A DNA stretch of 64,000 nucleotides from Arenibacter sp. F26102 (GTDB lineage: Bacteria; Bacteroidota; Bacteroidia; Flavobacteriales; Flavobacteriaceae), in the NCBI RefSeq assembly GCF_023015865.1, contig NZ_JALKBC010000009.1, positions 62,001-126,000 of the forward strand, written 5' to 3'. Position numbers and translations under genes: made by a program. Below the pieces are notes generated by a model that was not told where the DNA came from, ran no database searches, and saw only the letters and a program-made list of their open reading frames with translations. This document shows positions 26,303 to 36,521 of the stretch, one piece after another; position 1 is the first letter of the stretch; each line of letters opens with the position of its first letter.

Positions 26303-27997
26303 TTACCAAGGCTTGGTAACTCCTTGTAATATCCATGGTTTGGACCAAGGTGTGTCGTTTTCGAATTTTCCAGGCACATCGTTCGTGTGGCTGGTAGTTT
26401 CCAATGAGGATAATGCTGCCTTGTAATTTTCTTCATTAATATTCCTTTCTTCATCAGGATACTGAAAACGAACCGGGATTACTGAAGATAAGGCAAAAGG
26501 TCCTGTCTGTAAATCTGGGAGTCCAGTACGTCTCCAATCCAAATATGCCTCGGAAGCGGTAGCAAAGTTGGCAATCCATTTTTGTTCCATGATTTGCGCC
26601 AAAGTACCATTATAGGCTACGTCAGTAGTAGTTATGTAACTATCATATTCTCCACCAATTCCCCATGTGTCCAAAGATGCCTGTACTCCTTTGTTATAAT
26701 TTCCTTCTGCATCTGAGCCCCAACCTTTTAGAGCAGCTTCTGCTTTTAAGAAACAAACTTCTGCGTAGGACATAACCCTAGCTTTTAAGAAATCACCGCT
26801 AGCGTCTTTAAACTGATCGTTCATTAATGAAACATGTACATTGCCTCCACCTTGTACCGGGTTAGGGTTCAAGTTATAAGTATAAGGCTCTGATCCTTGA
26901 TACGATACAGGGATACCCACATAGGTACTACTGGTATCTACTAAACTTAATCCAGCCAAACGATCGGCTTTCCAGGTAGTTTTGTCATATATCTTTAAAC
27001 CATTATCGGCAAGAGTTTCTTCATTTATATAACGCACTCCATCTACAACTACATCATCTTCTCCACCAGGAACGTCTGCGGCAGGCACAACTTTAATTGG
27101 AATTGCAACAGGTGCAAACCAAATGCTAGCCCTTGGGTCATTAAGTTCCCGTAATCTATCGGTAAAAGTAGTACAAGGCTTAACACGATTAAAGGCAGAT
27201 GCTCCTCCTGTTGAGCTGTTACTTGGCTGAGCAGTTCCATCAGATGTACCAGTATAGGCCAAGGCACACTCCTCATCCACACTGCTGATCAAAGGTTTCG
27301 CCAAGGTGGCCGTTACCCCTGCTTGCGCATAAGATGGGTCTTTCTCCGATAATCGCATGTAATACCGTAGGGCCAAGGAGTTGGCGTATTTCATCCATTT
27401 TTCGGCATCGCCTCCAAAGAAAATATCTTGGCTGGCACCAAAGGCCTCTAGGTTACCCATATTGTTGGATATTGAAGCTGCAGCAGCCACGAAATCAGCA
27501 ATAGCCCCTTTATAAACTGCTTCTTGAGAATCGTAAGTTGGTAGAATAACATCCTCATCGGCTTGTACCGCATCAGAATAAGGTACGTCACCGTAGTAAT
27601 CTGCCAAGGTAACAAAGTTCTGCGCCATTAATATTTGGGCAATTGCTTCATGTAAAGTATAACCTAATTCTTGAGACCGTTGTAGTGCTAATTTAGCACT
27701 ACGCAAGTTTCCGTAGTAGGTGTTCCATCCACTTCCATCCCAATCATAATTGTTGTTGCCCCAAGAATCTTTTTGGGTGTATTGCACAAAGGCAGACAGT
27801 TCTCCACTATAGCCTTTGTTACCCACGTCCAAAGCGGTATTCACCATCACTTGCGTTAATAGAAAACTTGGATTGCCTTGGCTAGGATCTACCCCGTTGG
27901 GGTTTTGGTTAATTTCTGTAAGGTCATTGTCGCATGAAGTAGCGGACAGTAGACAAACTACGAGAAATAGTTTAAATATCTTATTTATTTTACTCAT
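26303..27997 (-). CDS. SusD/RagB family outer-membrane lipoprotein (SusD-like_2 type)
   Basis: A 564-aa surface lipoprotein with lipobox SATSC (Cys22). The N-terminus LTEINQNPNGVDPSQ and internal AIAQILMAQNFVTLADYYGDVPY helices match the SusD-like_2 branch. It should form the lid of the SusC transporter encoded directly upstream (30-bp gap) and capture a glycan or other nutrient. The C-terminus RRTGLPDLQ ... IPVRFQYPDEERNIN is typical for this branch. The substrate is not predictable from sequence. Confidence 0.95.
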   Translation of the reverse strand: MSKINKIFKLFLVVCLLSATSCDNDLTEINQNPNGVDPSQGNPSFLLTQVMVNTALDVGNKGYSGELSAFVQYTQKDSWGNNNYDWDGSGWNTYYGNLRSAKLALQRSQELGYTLHEAIAQILMAQNFVTLADYYGDVPYSDAVQADEDVILPTYDSQEAVYKGAIADFVAAAASISNNMGNLEAFGASQDIFFGGDAEKWMKYANSLALRYYMRLSEKDPSYAQAGVTATLAKPLISSVDEECALAYTGTSDGTAQPSNSSTGGASAFNRVKPCTTFTDRLRELNDPRASIWFAPVAIPIKVVPAADVPGGEDDVVVDGVRYINEETLADNGLKIYDKTTWKADRLAGLSLVDTSSTYVGIPVSYQGSEPYTYNLNPNPVQGGGNVHVSLMNDQFKDASGDFLKARVMSYAEVCFLKAEAALKGWGSDAEGNYNKGVQASLDTWGIGGEYDSYITTTDVAYNGTLAQIMEQKWIANFATASEAYLDWRRTGLPDLQTGPFALSSVIPVRFQYPDEERNINEENYKAALSSLETTSHTNDVPGKFENDTPWSKPWILQGVTKPW

Positions 27998-28027
27998 GAT
28001 TTTTTGTTTTTTGTTTAAAGTGCCTAA

Positions 28028-31000
28028 TTAGAAACTTACGTTAAGTTTGAAACCTATTGGAATGGTAAATGGACTTATGTTAAAGCGCTCAATACCTTGC
28101 TTAAATTGGATACCACTTCCTCCTTGTGTACTTGATTCGTGCTGGAAAGCCATCTCAGGGTCGATTCCTATATCGGCCTTGGTCCAAAGGATAATATTTC
28201 GGCTAAATAAAGATATATTTAGATTTTGAAGTCCTATTTGCTTAATATGTTTACTTGGCACGGAATAAGTAAGTGAAATTTCTCTTAGTTTTAAGAAATC
28301 AGAATCAAAGGTTGCATTTCTAGTAAAGTCCCACCCGTAGTGATCTTGGTATCTTGTAATCACAGTTCCAGGACCACCTAAGTTTTCGGCTGTAGCTATG
28401 AAGTTGCCATCATCGTCATAATCGCCTTGTACCCCTGGCATAAATACCCCATCGTTCAATGTAATTCCACCTTCGGTTAATGGATACCCACCATCAGCTG
28501 CTGTAGGTCCACCTACTAATACATAGAATTCACCATTTTCCGATAAGAATTGGTCTGCATTGTCTCTCAAATAGGTAGGAACATCGGTGATGTCATTGAA
28601 ATTATGCAATTTATCAATCCATCGTTGGGTATGTAAATCAGATTCTCCGTATCTGTGAGTTTGCGAAACAAACTGTCCGCCTTTTCTCCAATCAAAATTC
28701 ATGGAGATGCTCCAGTTCTTATAGGATGCAGATGTTGTCATCCCTAAAGTGAAATCTGGGTTAAAGTTTCCAATAATTGGGGCAACCCTGTTACCGTCTG
28801 CGTCTTCCCTAGTACGATCACTGTTTTCAAAACCAGAATCATCAATAATAGGCCAGCCAAAATAAGGCGAGTTTGGATCTTCAACACGAACTAGAGCTGC
28901 GTCAAAAATATTTCCTATTTCTTCACCAACCCAAGTTATAGCACCACCACGGGCATCGGTCCAAAACTGAATGGAATTCATACCTTCGGCCAATTCAATT
29001 ACTTTGGTTCGGTTTCTGTTAAATACGAAGCCCATATCCCAACGCCAATCATTGGAGTTTATAATGGTTGCATTTAAACCAGCCTCTACACCAGTACTTC
29101 TCAATAGACCGGCATTGGTATTTTTAGAGTTATACCCTGATGAAATTGGAAGAGCAATACCAAAAATTTGATTTTCGTTATCGGCAGTGTAATAAGTGAA
29201 ATCCATACTTAACCTATTGTTAAAGAAGGCCAAATCAGCTCCTGCTTCCCAAGATGAAATACTTTCTGGTTTTAAATCTGGGTTAAGTAAGGTAGAAGGC
29301 ACGGATAACAAAGATCCTGATCCCCATGATGTACCACCATTTAAAGTAGGTTGTAGGTTATATGGCCCAGTATCGTTACCTACTTCAGCATAACCTGCAC
29401 GAAGTTTTAATAAGGATACCCCATTGCCTAAACCAAGAAGCCTATTAACCAATAAACTAGTAGATACGGATGGGTAAAAATAGGAATTGTTATTATCTGG
29501 CAAGGTGCTGGACCAATCATTTCTTCCTGTAACGTCTACGTAGAACATATCTTTAATACCAATACTAGCCATTCCATACAAACTGTTTACTTGTTTTTCG
29601 TAAGTGTTATAAGAGTAAACTAAATTGTCGTTGGCAATATTGGATAAGGTGAATAAACCTGGTGTTAAAAGTCCAGATCCTCTACTTATTGTGGAATTTA
29701 ACAAATTGTTTCCTTTTAAAACCCTTTTGTTACCACCTCCAGATACTGAGAAATCCCATCCTTCCAGTCTTTTGGCATAGGTTAATAGGAAATCGACATT
29801 AGTTTCATTTGTGAATATTTTGTTGATACCGTAGGCTCCGTTCATGTCCCCAGTATAGCCTTTGGACAATTTGGTTTCCCGTACTTCGTTAATTTCATCC
29901 ATGTTGTAGCGAACCATACCCGTTAGATCATCGGTGATTTTCCACTCTCCTTTTACATTACCATAAAACCTGTTTCTTTCAAAACCATTGTTGTTCTCGT
30001 AAGCTAGGAAATAAGGGTTGTTCCATTCAGTTTCTGTTGGATCGTCACCAAAGTTATAAGGAGAATTTTGGAAGATGCCTTCGTATCCTGGCAACCAGTA
30101 ATCCTTCATTTGGCGCACATCAATATGTGGGTTCAATTCGTAAACTGCCTGCATTGCGTTGGCACCGCGGTTACCAACAGGTCTGTTGTCCGCACCAGAT
30201 TTTGTATAGTTAAGACTAGTACTAACCGTAAATTTATCGTTTAACTTTAATGATGAATTTAAGCTGATGCTATGTTTGTGTAAATCTGTATTAGGGATGT
30301 TTCCCTTGTTCTGTAGATCCGAATAGGACAACCTATAATTAATTTTTTCCGTATTGTCCTGGATAGAAATATTATTGGTTGTTGTAACGGCCGTTTGAAA
30401 GAAATTCTTTGGATTGTTGTACGACTTCAATTCCCTTGGTACAGGAACGCCACTAGCTATTTCCTCTGCGCTATAAGGCCATTGGATTGCCATGATGCCT
30501 TTGTCCAGTTCAGGACCTGCCCATGCTGAAGCAGTTTCGCCGATGACAATTGCACCATAGGAATTTGTTGGGAAATTATCTTCGGTATAAGGTCTGGAAC
30601 CTGTCGCAAACCTTCTATGTGTATCTAAGAAACGACTTGGAATATCAAAAACTGTACTGGAATTAATAGTTACTCCCATTCCTTTTTTTGATTTTCCAGA
30701 CTTGGTTGTAATTAATATAACCCCGTTACCAGCTCTAGAACCATAAAGTGCTGCAGCACTGGCTCCTTTTAGAACAGTAACACTGGCAATGTCATCTGCA
30801 TTGATATCAGAAATAGCATTACCGTAATCCACTTTGTTATCTCTACCTATCTCCGTAATGTTGTTGGCTGTATTAATTACAGGAGAACCATCGATTACAA
30901 ATAATGGTTGGTTGTCACTGGATAATGAAGCTGCACCCCTAACATTAATGTTTACAGTAGAACCTGCACCACCAGTTGAGTTGATATTCACCCCGGACAC

Positions 31001-31447
31001 TTTACCGGAAAGAGCGTTTAAAACGTTCTCTTGTGGAACATTGTCTAAAGCATCACCACCTACCTCACTAACAGAATACCCTAGAGATTTCTTTTCCCTA
31101 GTAATACCAAGTGCCGTTACGACTACCTCGTCCAACTGTTCGGATGAAGTTGCCATAGTAACATCGAGAGTAGTTTGGTTACCAACTATTACTTCTTTAG
31201 TTTCCATTCCCAAATAGGAAAATACTAAAACAGCACTACTGTTAGGAACATTAATACTATAAATTCCATCAAAATCCGAGGTTACACCTGTAGTAGTTCC
31301 CTTAACTACAACGGATACCCCTGGGAGTAGTTCGCCATCATCACTGCTGACGACTCCCGTTACTCCTTGTTGTGCCAACATGATTCCTGAAACCATACTG
31401 AACAAAAGGAAAGTCAAAAATTTCAAGCTTCTTTTTTTCATATTCAT
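28028..31447 (-). CDS. SusC/RagA family TonB-dependent outer-membrane transporter
   Basis: The 1139-aa protein has a signal peptide (MVSGIMLAQ), a CarboxypepD_reg-like domain at about 30-100 (GVVSSDDGELLPGVSVVVKG), the TonB-linked motif region LDEVVVTALGITREKKSLGYSV, a plug domain (NALSGKVSGVNINSTGG) and a 22-strand barrel ending with Phe. It pairs with the SusD gene downstream. The operon diverges from the symporter/GH2 operon, so the two probably serve one utilisation locus. Confidence 0.96.
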   Translation of the reverse strand: MNMKKRSLKFLTFLLFSMVSGIMLAQQGVTGVVSSDDGELLPGVSVVVKGTTTGVTSDFDGIYSINVPNSSAVLVFSYLGMETKEVIVGNQTTLDVTMATSSEQLDEVVVTALGITREKKSLGYSVSEVGGDALDNVPQENVLNALSGKVSGVNINSTGGAGSTVNINVRGAASLSSDNQPLFVIDGSPVINTANNITEIGRDNKVDYGNAISDINADDIASVTVLKGASAAALYGSRAGNGVILITTKSGKSKKGMGVTINSSTVFDIPSRFLDTHRRFATGSRPYTEDNFPTNSYGAIVIGETASAWAGPELDKGIMAIQWPYSAEEIASGVPVPRELKSYNNPKNFFQTAVTTTNNISIQDNTEKINYRLSYSDLQNKGNIPNTDLHKHSISLNSSLKLNDKFTVSTSLNYTKSGADNRPVGNRGANAMQAVYELNPHIDVRQMKDYWLPGYEGIFQNSPYNFGDDPTETEWNNPYFLAYENNNGFERNRFYGNVKGEWKITDDLTGMVRYNMDEINEVRETKLSKGYTGDMNGAYGINKIFTNETNVDFLLTYAKRLEGWDFSVSGGGNKRVLKGNNLLNSTISRGSGLLTPGLFTLSNIANDNLVYSYNTYEKQVNSLYGMASIGIKDMFYVDVTGRNDWSSTLPDNNNSYFYPSVSTSLLVNRLLGLGNGVSLLKLRAGYAEVGNDTGPYNLQPTLNGGTSWGSGSLLSVPSTLLNPDLKPESISSWEAGADLAFFNNRLSMDFTYYTADNENQIFGIALPISSGYNSKNTNAGLLRSTGVEAGLNATIINSNDWRWDMGFVFNRNRTKVIELAEGMNSIQFWTDARGGAITWVGEEIGNIFDAALVRVEDPNSPYFGWPIIDDSGFENSDRTREDADGNRVAPIIGNFNPDFTLGMTTSASYKNWSISMNFDWRKGGQFVSQTHRYGESDLHTQRWIDKLHNFNDITDVPTYLRDNADQFLSENGEFYVLVGGPTAADGGYPLTEGGITLNDGVFMPGVQGDYDDDGNFIATAENLGGPGTVITRYQDHYGWDFTRNATFDSDFLKLREISLTYSVPSKHIKQIGLQNLNISLFSRNIILWTKADIGIDPEMAFQHESSTQGGSGIQFKQGIERFNISPFTIPIGFKLNVSF

Positions 31448-31902
31448 TTTTATTAATTGGTTGAGTAATTAGCATTTCGTTAACAAATCTATTGTAAAAT
31501 TATCGGCAAAAAGCATGGTATTTTATTAGATACCTGTCAAATCTTAACCCTAATGCACTAAATATTAAGATATCGAAAATTTTAGGTTAAGATATGATTG
31601 ATTTTGAGCAAGAATATTTCTTAAACGTAAACAAGACAATTTGGAGCCTGAATAAACAATGCGGTTTTTATGATTTTAATGGATAAGAATAGTCCCTATA
31701 ATTGTATATATTAATCATGTCTAAATTATTGGAGTGGTATTTCATGATTTACTCAAACTGCTATAATTTTAACTTAATAATCCATAAATAAGTTAAAAAA
31801 CTAGTACTTATGGTAATATACCATGTAAAGACAATAAGATTTACTTAATCAATCACCTCTATTTGAATTTAATTTGTAGGTAACTAATCAAAATACCAAA
31901 CA
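31448..31902. promoter_or_regulatory. Divergent control region between SusC operon and symporter operon
   Basis: The 455-bp AT-rich region has no gene. On the minus strand TAGATTTG (31484-31491) fits the Bacteroidota -7 box TAnnTTTG and would give a short SusC leader; a T-rich TTTTTG at 31507-31512 is a candidate -33 element, though its spacing is shorter than usual. A long inverted repeat lies upstream at 31541-31593. No clear -7 box was found for the symporter gene. Confidence 0.5.
31541..31593. promoter_or_regulatory. Inverted repeat ATCTTAACC - N35 - GGTTAAGAT
   Basis: Perfect 9-bp arms at 31541-31549 and 31585-31593, extended by CTAA/TTAG with one bulge. It lies 94-146 bp upstream of the SusC start, just above the candidate promoter, a position fitting an activator site or a leader structure. 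Confidence 0.45.
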
Positions 31903-33411
31903 ATGCTAGCAGGGATAGATTATTTCATAGTAATAGCCTATATAATAGGAATGTTATTACTAGGGCTTTATTTTAAAAAATTTGTCAATAGTTCAGAAGA
32001 TTATTTTCTTGGAGGTAAAAGTTTACCCTTTTGGGCAATTGGAATGTCCATTGTAGTATCGGATATAGGGGCACTCGATTTTGTGGGTGTTTCTGGACAG
32101 GCATATAGATATGGTATTTCTGTCGGTAATTTTGATTGGGTCGGTTCTGTTCCGGCCATGTTATTGGCGGCATTTATTTTTATTCCCTATTTCTGGCGAG
32201 GGGGTATGTATACTATACCGGAATATTTAGGTAGAAGGTATAATCAAAAGGTAAGGACTATAGCTTCGGTAACCTGGATTTTGTTTTTTGCATTGGATTT
32301 GGGTGTACTTTTTTGGGCCAGTGCGGTTCTATTAAACGTACTTATGGGTTGGCCCATATGGATATCTATTATTTCCACCGCCGGGGTAGTCGGACTATAT
32401 ACGTATTTCGGGGGTATTACCGCAGTAATAATGACCGATGTCGTACAATTCGTCATTATGTTCATTGGTGGGTTTGCCTTGGTTTTTCTTAGTCTTTACG
32501 AAGTTGGAGGTTGGGACAATATGGTCGATAAGATAGCAACAATGGGACCTGAGTATAGAAACCATTTCGATATTATTCAACCACAGGATACGAAATCGCC
32601 CTTTCCGTGGACGGGAATTTTATTTGGTCTAACCTTCGTTATGGCCAATGCTTATATGATAGGCAACCAATCTATAGTACAACGCTGCCTTACCGCCAAA
32701 AACGAATGGCACGCCAAGGCAAGTATGATTTTTGGTTCTGCCTTAAAAATGTTTATTCCTATATTGGTATTGTTCCCTGGTCTAATGGCTGTAGTGGTTC
32801 ATCCTGGATTGGCAGATGGTGATCAAGCGTTGCCAATGATGATCAAATCGATCTTGCCTCCTGGATTGGTCGGACTTATGTTCGCAGCATTTTTCGCGGG
32901 CCTTATGTCCAGTGTAGATTCGTTGTTAAATTCCACGGCTACCTTATTTACTAAAGATATTTATGAGCCTTTTATTAAAAAAGGTGCCGATGACAAACAT
33001 TATTTAAAAGTAGGGCAAATTACAACCTTGGTTTTATTGGTTATTGGGGTTGCTACCTCGCCAATAAGTAGTGATTTTCCTGGTATTTATGTTGCCATAC
33101 AAACCTTTATGTCCTATTTCCAAGGGCCGATATTCGCAATACTATTATTAGGTATATTCTGGAAAAGAACTACCGAATGGGGCGGACTTTCAGCATTGGT
33201 CATAGGAATTGGATTTGCGATTTTCTTAAATGTATTTAAAGAGCGATTCTTCACTATTGAGGATCCGTTTCTTTATATTTCCTGGTGGTCTTTCCTATTA
33301 GGATTTATTATTAATGTAACGGTTAGTTTGCTAACCAAGAAACATACAGAGGAGCAATTGCAAGGCCTGGTGTTTAGTTCTAAAATTTTAGTAAAAAATA
33401 AATCACTGTAA
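31903..33411 (+). CDS. Sodium:solute symporter (SSS) family
   Basis: The 502-aa protein has about 13 membrane helices and SSS-family traits: GGKSLPFWAIGMSIVVSDIGAL near TM2, YTIPEYLGRRYN, and GLMFAAFFAGLMSSVDSLLNSTATL in the TM8 Na+-site region. SSS proteins import sugars, sialic acid, amino acids and others. As first gene of the GH2/sialidase-fold operon, divergent from SusC/SusD, it probably carries the released mono- or disaccharide across the inner membrane (inference). Confidence 0.93.
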   Translation: MLAGIDYFIVIAYIIGMLLLGLYFKKFVNSSEDYFLGGKSLPFWAIGMSIVVSDIGALDFVGVSGQAYRYGISVGNFDWVGSVPAMLLAAFIFIPYFWRGGMYTIPEYLGRRYNQKVRTIASVTWILFFALDLGVLFWASAVLLNVLMGWPIWISIISTAGVVGLYTYFGGITAVIMTDVVQFVIMFIGGFALVFLSLYEVGGWDNMVDKIATMGPEYRNHFDIIQPQDTKSPFPWTGILFGLTFVMANAYMIGNQSIVQRCLTAKNEWHAKASMIFGSALKMFIPILVLFPGLMAVVVHPGLADGDQALPMMIKSILPPGLVGLMFAAFFAGLMSSVDSLLNSTATLFTKDIYEPFIKKGADDKHYLKVGQITTLVLLVIGVATSPISSDFPGIYVAIQTFMSYFQGPIFAILLLGIFWKRTTEWGGLSALVIGIGFAIFLNVFKERFFTIEDPFLYISWWSFLLGFIINVTVSLLTKKHTEEQLQGLVFSSKILVKNKSL

Positions 33412-33412
33412 T

Positions 33413-33628
33413 ATGTTCAATTTTGACTGGCTTTCCGGTGTTTCGCAAGAAACTGCAAAAATGATATTTCTTAGTTTGTATGGAGTAATAGGTCTTTTGG
33501 TGCTATTGCTGCCCACTGAGTATGTTTACGAGGGCATAGCAAAAGAAGATCGCCATTGGTGGAACAATTTAAAACTATGGTCTATTGCCGTGCTATCTAT
33601 TTTGGCATCGATCTATTATCATTTTTAA
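33413..33628 (+). CDS. Small membrane protein of unknown function
   Basis: A 71-aa product starting 1 bp after the symporter stop, with two hydrophobic segments (IFLSLYGVIGLLVLLLP; LWSIAVLSILASIYYHF) and a charged loop EGIAKEDRHWW. The family is not recognised. Position and coupling suggest an accessory subunit or stabiliser of the symporter, as small partners exist for some SSS transporters (inference). Confidence 0.7.
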   Translation: MFNFDWLSGVSQETAKMIFLSLYGVIGLLVLLLPTEYVYEGIAKEDRHWWNNLKLWSIAVLSILASIYYHF

Positions 33629-33646
33629 CCCCTTAATCCAAAAAAT

Positions 33647-33877
33647 ATGGAAACAGATGAAATAAATGCGGGAATAAAGGCCGCCCAAATTAACAACGCC
33701 CTTGGGTTTTTCATTATAACTTTTGGGGTTATTGTACTTTTTGCAATGATCTACACCGAAACCTTTGTGGAACATATGACAGATATGGTTGCTGGCTTGA
33801 TACTAATATCTATTGGAGGAGGTATGATGTGGAAGGCAAAAAGTAACATAAAGAAATTGAAAGCCAAGCAGGAATAA
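33647..33877 (+). CDS. Second small membrane protein of unknown function
   Basis: A 76-aa product with two hydrophobic stretches (ALGFFIITFGVIVLFAMIY; MVAGLILISIGGGMMW) and a Lys-rich tail (KSNIKKLKAKQE). It lies 18 bp after the preceding small gene and 13 bp before the GH2 gene, so it is part of the operon. The family is not recognised. Confidence 0.65.
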   Translation: METDEINAGIKAAQINNALGFFIITFGVIVLFAMIYTETFVEHMTDMVAGLILISIGGGMMWKAKSNIKKLKAKQE

Positions 33878-33890
33878 TAAAATATATAGA

Positions 33891-36461
33891 ATGCATAGAT
33901 CCGTCAAAATAGACTTATCTGATAATTGGAGAATTCAGAGTTCAAATAAAGTTTCGGAAAAAGGGGATGAAATTTCTACCAAGCCCTCAATTTCCAATAA
34001 TTGGTTGACCGCTAAAGTTCCATCTACCGTTTTGAGTACTTTGGTGGCCAATAAGGTCTATGAAGACCCTTATTTTGGGGAGAACCTAAAGTCGATCCCA
34101 ACAGAATTGTTTAAAGTGCCATGGTGGTATGCCACTAATTTTGAACTTACTCAGGATCAAGCTGCTAATTTTGGAAGTTTAAATTTTGACGGCATTAATT
34201 ATAAGGCCAATGTATGGTTAAATGGGAAGCTAGTAGCCGATACCAAAGCTATAGACGGGGCTTATCGTATAACTACTTTTGACGTAAGTGAATTCCTTGT
34301 CAGAGGCACCAATGTACTGGCCATTGAAGTAATTCCTCCCAAACCTGGTGATTTTAGTATAGGCTTTGTAGATTGGAATCCTGCCCCACCAGATGGGGAT
34401 ATGGGTATTTTTAGGCCTGTAACCCTTCATCTACATGGTGGGGTGCAAATTGAAAAACCCTTTGTACAGACCAAGGTAAATCTTGATACCTTGAAAGAGG
34501 CCGATATAACTGTTTCGGCAGAATTGATCAATTATTCCAATACTGCAGTTTCTGGAGATTTAATAGGCACCATAGGTGCCGCGGTATTCAAGAAAAACAT
34601 AAACTTAGCACCAAATATAAAAGAGCTGATCACCTTTGACAGTAAGGAGTTTGTGGGTCTTAATTTTAAGGAGCCAAAACTTTGGTGGCCCATTAATTTG
34701 GGGAATCCCGATCTGTATGATCTGGATTTGAAATTTGTCGCCAATAATGAGGTTTTGGATGAGACCCAGATGAGATTTGGAATTCGCCAAATAGAGGATT
34801 ATTGGTTAAATGATATACACCGCGGTTATAAAGTAAATGGACAAAAGGTATTGATCAAAGGCGGCGGATGGACAGACGATATGCTTTTGATGGATACGGA
34901 TGAGAGCATTGAAGCACAGGTGAAGTACGTAAAACAAATGAATCTCAATTGTATTCGCTTGGAAGGTTTTTGGGGAAAAGACCATAAACTGTACGACCTA
35001 TGTGACGAACATGGAATTTTATTAATGGTAGGATGGAGCTGTCATTGGGAACATGAGATCCATATGGGCGTGCCCGTAAATGAACGTTTTGGGGGGGTAT
35101 ATAAGCCCGAAGACATAGCACATGTTGCCCAAGCCTGGGAGGATCAGGTTATATGGTTGCGAAATCATCCAAGTATCTTCGTATGGACGGTTGCCAGTGA
35201 TAAAGTCCCCATAACGGAATTGGAACAAAAATATATAGATTCTTTCGCCAAATATGACCCCACAAGGCCATATTTAAACTCTACGGGAGGTGTGGGCAGT
35301 GACCAACATGTTATAGGGAGTGAAGATGTCATTAGTGAGATCAGTGGGTCATCCGGAGTAAAAATGTTGGGACCCTATGCCTATACCGCACCAGTATACT
35401 GGTTTACGGATACCAAATTTGGTGGAGCTTATGGCTTTAATACAGAAACTGGCCCCGGGGCCCAAGTTCCCCAATTGGAAAGTTTAAAAAAGATGTTTCC
35501 CGAGGAGCAATTATGGCCTATTGGAGAAGCCTGGAACTATCATTGTGGCCGGTATGAATTTGCCGATATAAGTAGATTTACAAAGGCCATTGAGGAAAAA
35601 TATGGAACACCAAGTTCTTTGGAGGAATTCGATAAAAAGGCACAGGCTATGAACTATGAGCTTATGCGCCCTATGTTCGAAGCTTTTCAGGTTTATAAAG
35701 AGAGATCAACAGGTGTTGTCCAGTGGATGTTGAACGCGGCTTGGCCTAAAATGTACTGGCAATTGTATGATTATTACTTAAATCCTACAGCGGCATTATA
35801 TGCTACGCAAAAGGCATGTTTGCCCTTAAGTCTGATATACAATTATGGGGATAAACATATTTATGCGGTTAGTGACCTTATAAGTCCAGTAGAAAATTTG
35901 ACGGCCCATATTCGAGTTTATTCCATAGAATCGGAAATACTCTTTGAAGAAAAGGTCGCCTTTGATATGGCATCGGATTCATCCAAATCTATCATTGCAT
36001 TGAATGAATTGAAAGGTCTAACAACTACCTATTTTGTAGATCTTCGTTTGTTGGATAAGAAAGGGGACGAAATCAGCAATAATTTTTATTGGCTCTCCAC
36101 AAAAGAAGAGGTTTTGGATTATGAGGCCGATTTGGGACCATTTGCGTTTCACACCCCTAGTAAAGTTTATGCAGACTTTAAACAGTTGAATGAGTTGCCC
36201 AAGACCAAGTTGGAGGAATCACATTATTTTGAGCAAGATGGAGAACACCAAAATATTAAGGTGGAACTTAAGAACAACAGCGACCATATAGCGTTTTTAA
36301 TCAATCTAAAAGTTGTGGATAAAAAGAGCGGGGAACTTATACTCCCCATTTTTTGGGAGGACAATTTTATTAATTTACTCCCCGGGGAAGAACGGATGGT
36401 GTGTGCTAATTTTAAAGGGACTTCGGCCGCAGATTTGAAGGTGGAAGGTTGGAATATATAG
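33891..36461 (+). CDS. GH2 family glycosidase, exo-beta-D-glucosaminidase-type signature, cytoplasmic
   Basis: The 856-aa enzyme has the GH2 order: jelly-roll sugar-binding domain (about 50-190, ending NPAPPDGDMGIFRPVTLHLHG), Ig-like domain, TIM barrel (RGYKVNGQKVLIKGGGWTDD onward) and C-terminal beta domains. The acid/base position reads A-S-D (D437 in VASDKVP) rather than the G-N-E of beta-galactosidases, and E519 in FNTETGPG is the expected nucleophile. The Asp/Glu pair is known from the exo-beta-D-glucosaminidase subfamily of GH2, so a glucosaminide or mannoside substrate is possible. No signal peptide is visible, so hydrolysis should take place in the cytoplasm after symport. Confidence 0.85.
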   Translation: MHRSVKIDLSDNWRIQSSNKVSEKGDEISTKPSISNNWLTAKVPSTVLSTLVANKVYEDPYFGENLKSIPTELFKVPWWYATNFELTQDQAANFGSLNFDGINYKANVWLNGKLVADTKAIDGAYRITTFDVSEFLVRGTNVLAIEVIPPKPGDFSIGFVDWNPAPPDGDMGIFRPVTLHLHGGVQIEKPFVQTKVNLDTLKEADITVSAELINYSNTAVSGDLIGTIGAAVFKKNINLAPNIKELITFDSKEFVGLNFKEPKLWWPINLGNPDLYDLDLKFVANNEVLDETQMRFGIRQIEDYWLNDIHRGYKVNGQKVLIKGGGWTDDMLLMDTDESIEAQVKYVKQMNLNCIRLEGFWGKDHKLYDLCDEHGILLMVGWSCHWEHEIHMGVPVNERFGGVYKPEDIAHVAQAWEDQVIWLRNHPSIFVWTVASDKVPITELEQKYIDSFAKYDPTRPYLNSTGGVGSDQHVIGSEDVISEISGSSGVKMLGPYAYTAPVYWFTDTKFGGAYGFNTETGPGAQVPQLESLKKMFPEEQLWPIGEAWNYHCGRYEFADISRFTKAIEEKYGTPSSLEEFDKKAQAMNYELMRPMFEAFQVYKERSTGVVQWMLNAAWPKMYWQLYDYYLNPTAALYATQKACLPLSLIYNYGDKHIYAVSDLISPVENLTAHIRVYSIESEILFEEKVAFDMASDSSKSIIALNELKGLTTTYFVDLRLLDKKGDEISNNFYWLSTKEEVLDYEADLGPFAFHTPSKVYADFKQLNELPKTKLEESHYFEQDGEHQNIKVELKNNSDHIAFLINLKVVDKKSGELILPIFWEDNFINLLPGEERMVCANFKGTSAADLKVEGWNI

Positions 36462-36521
36462 TAACCCTTATTAGTTGCCCATTTCTTAGTTTGGATTGCT
36501 TAATTTTTAATCATTGTTATT

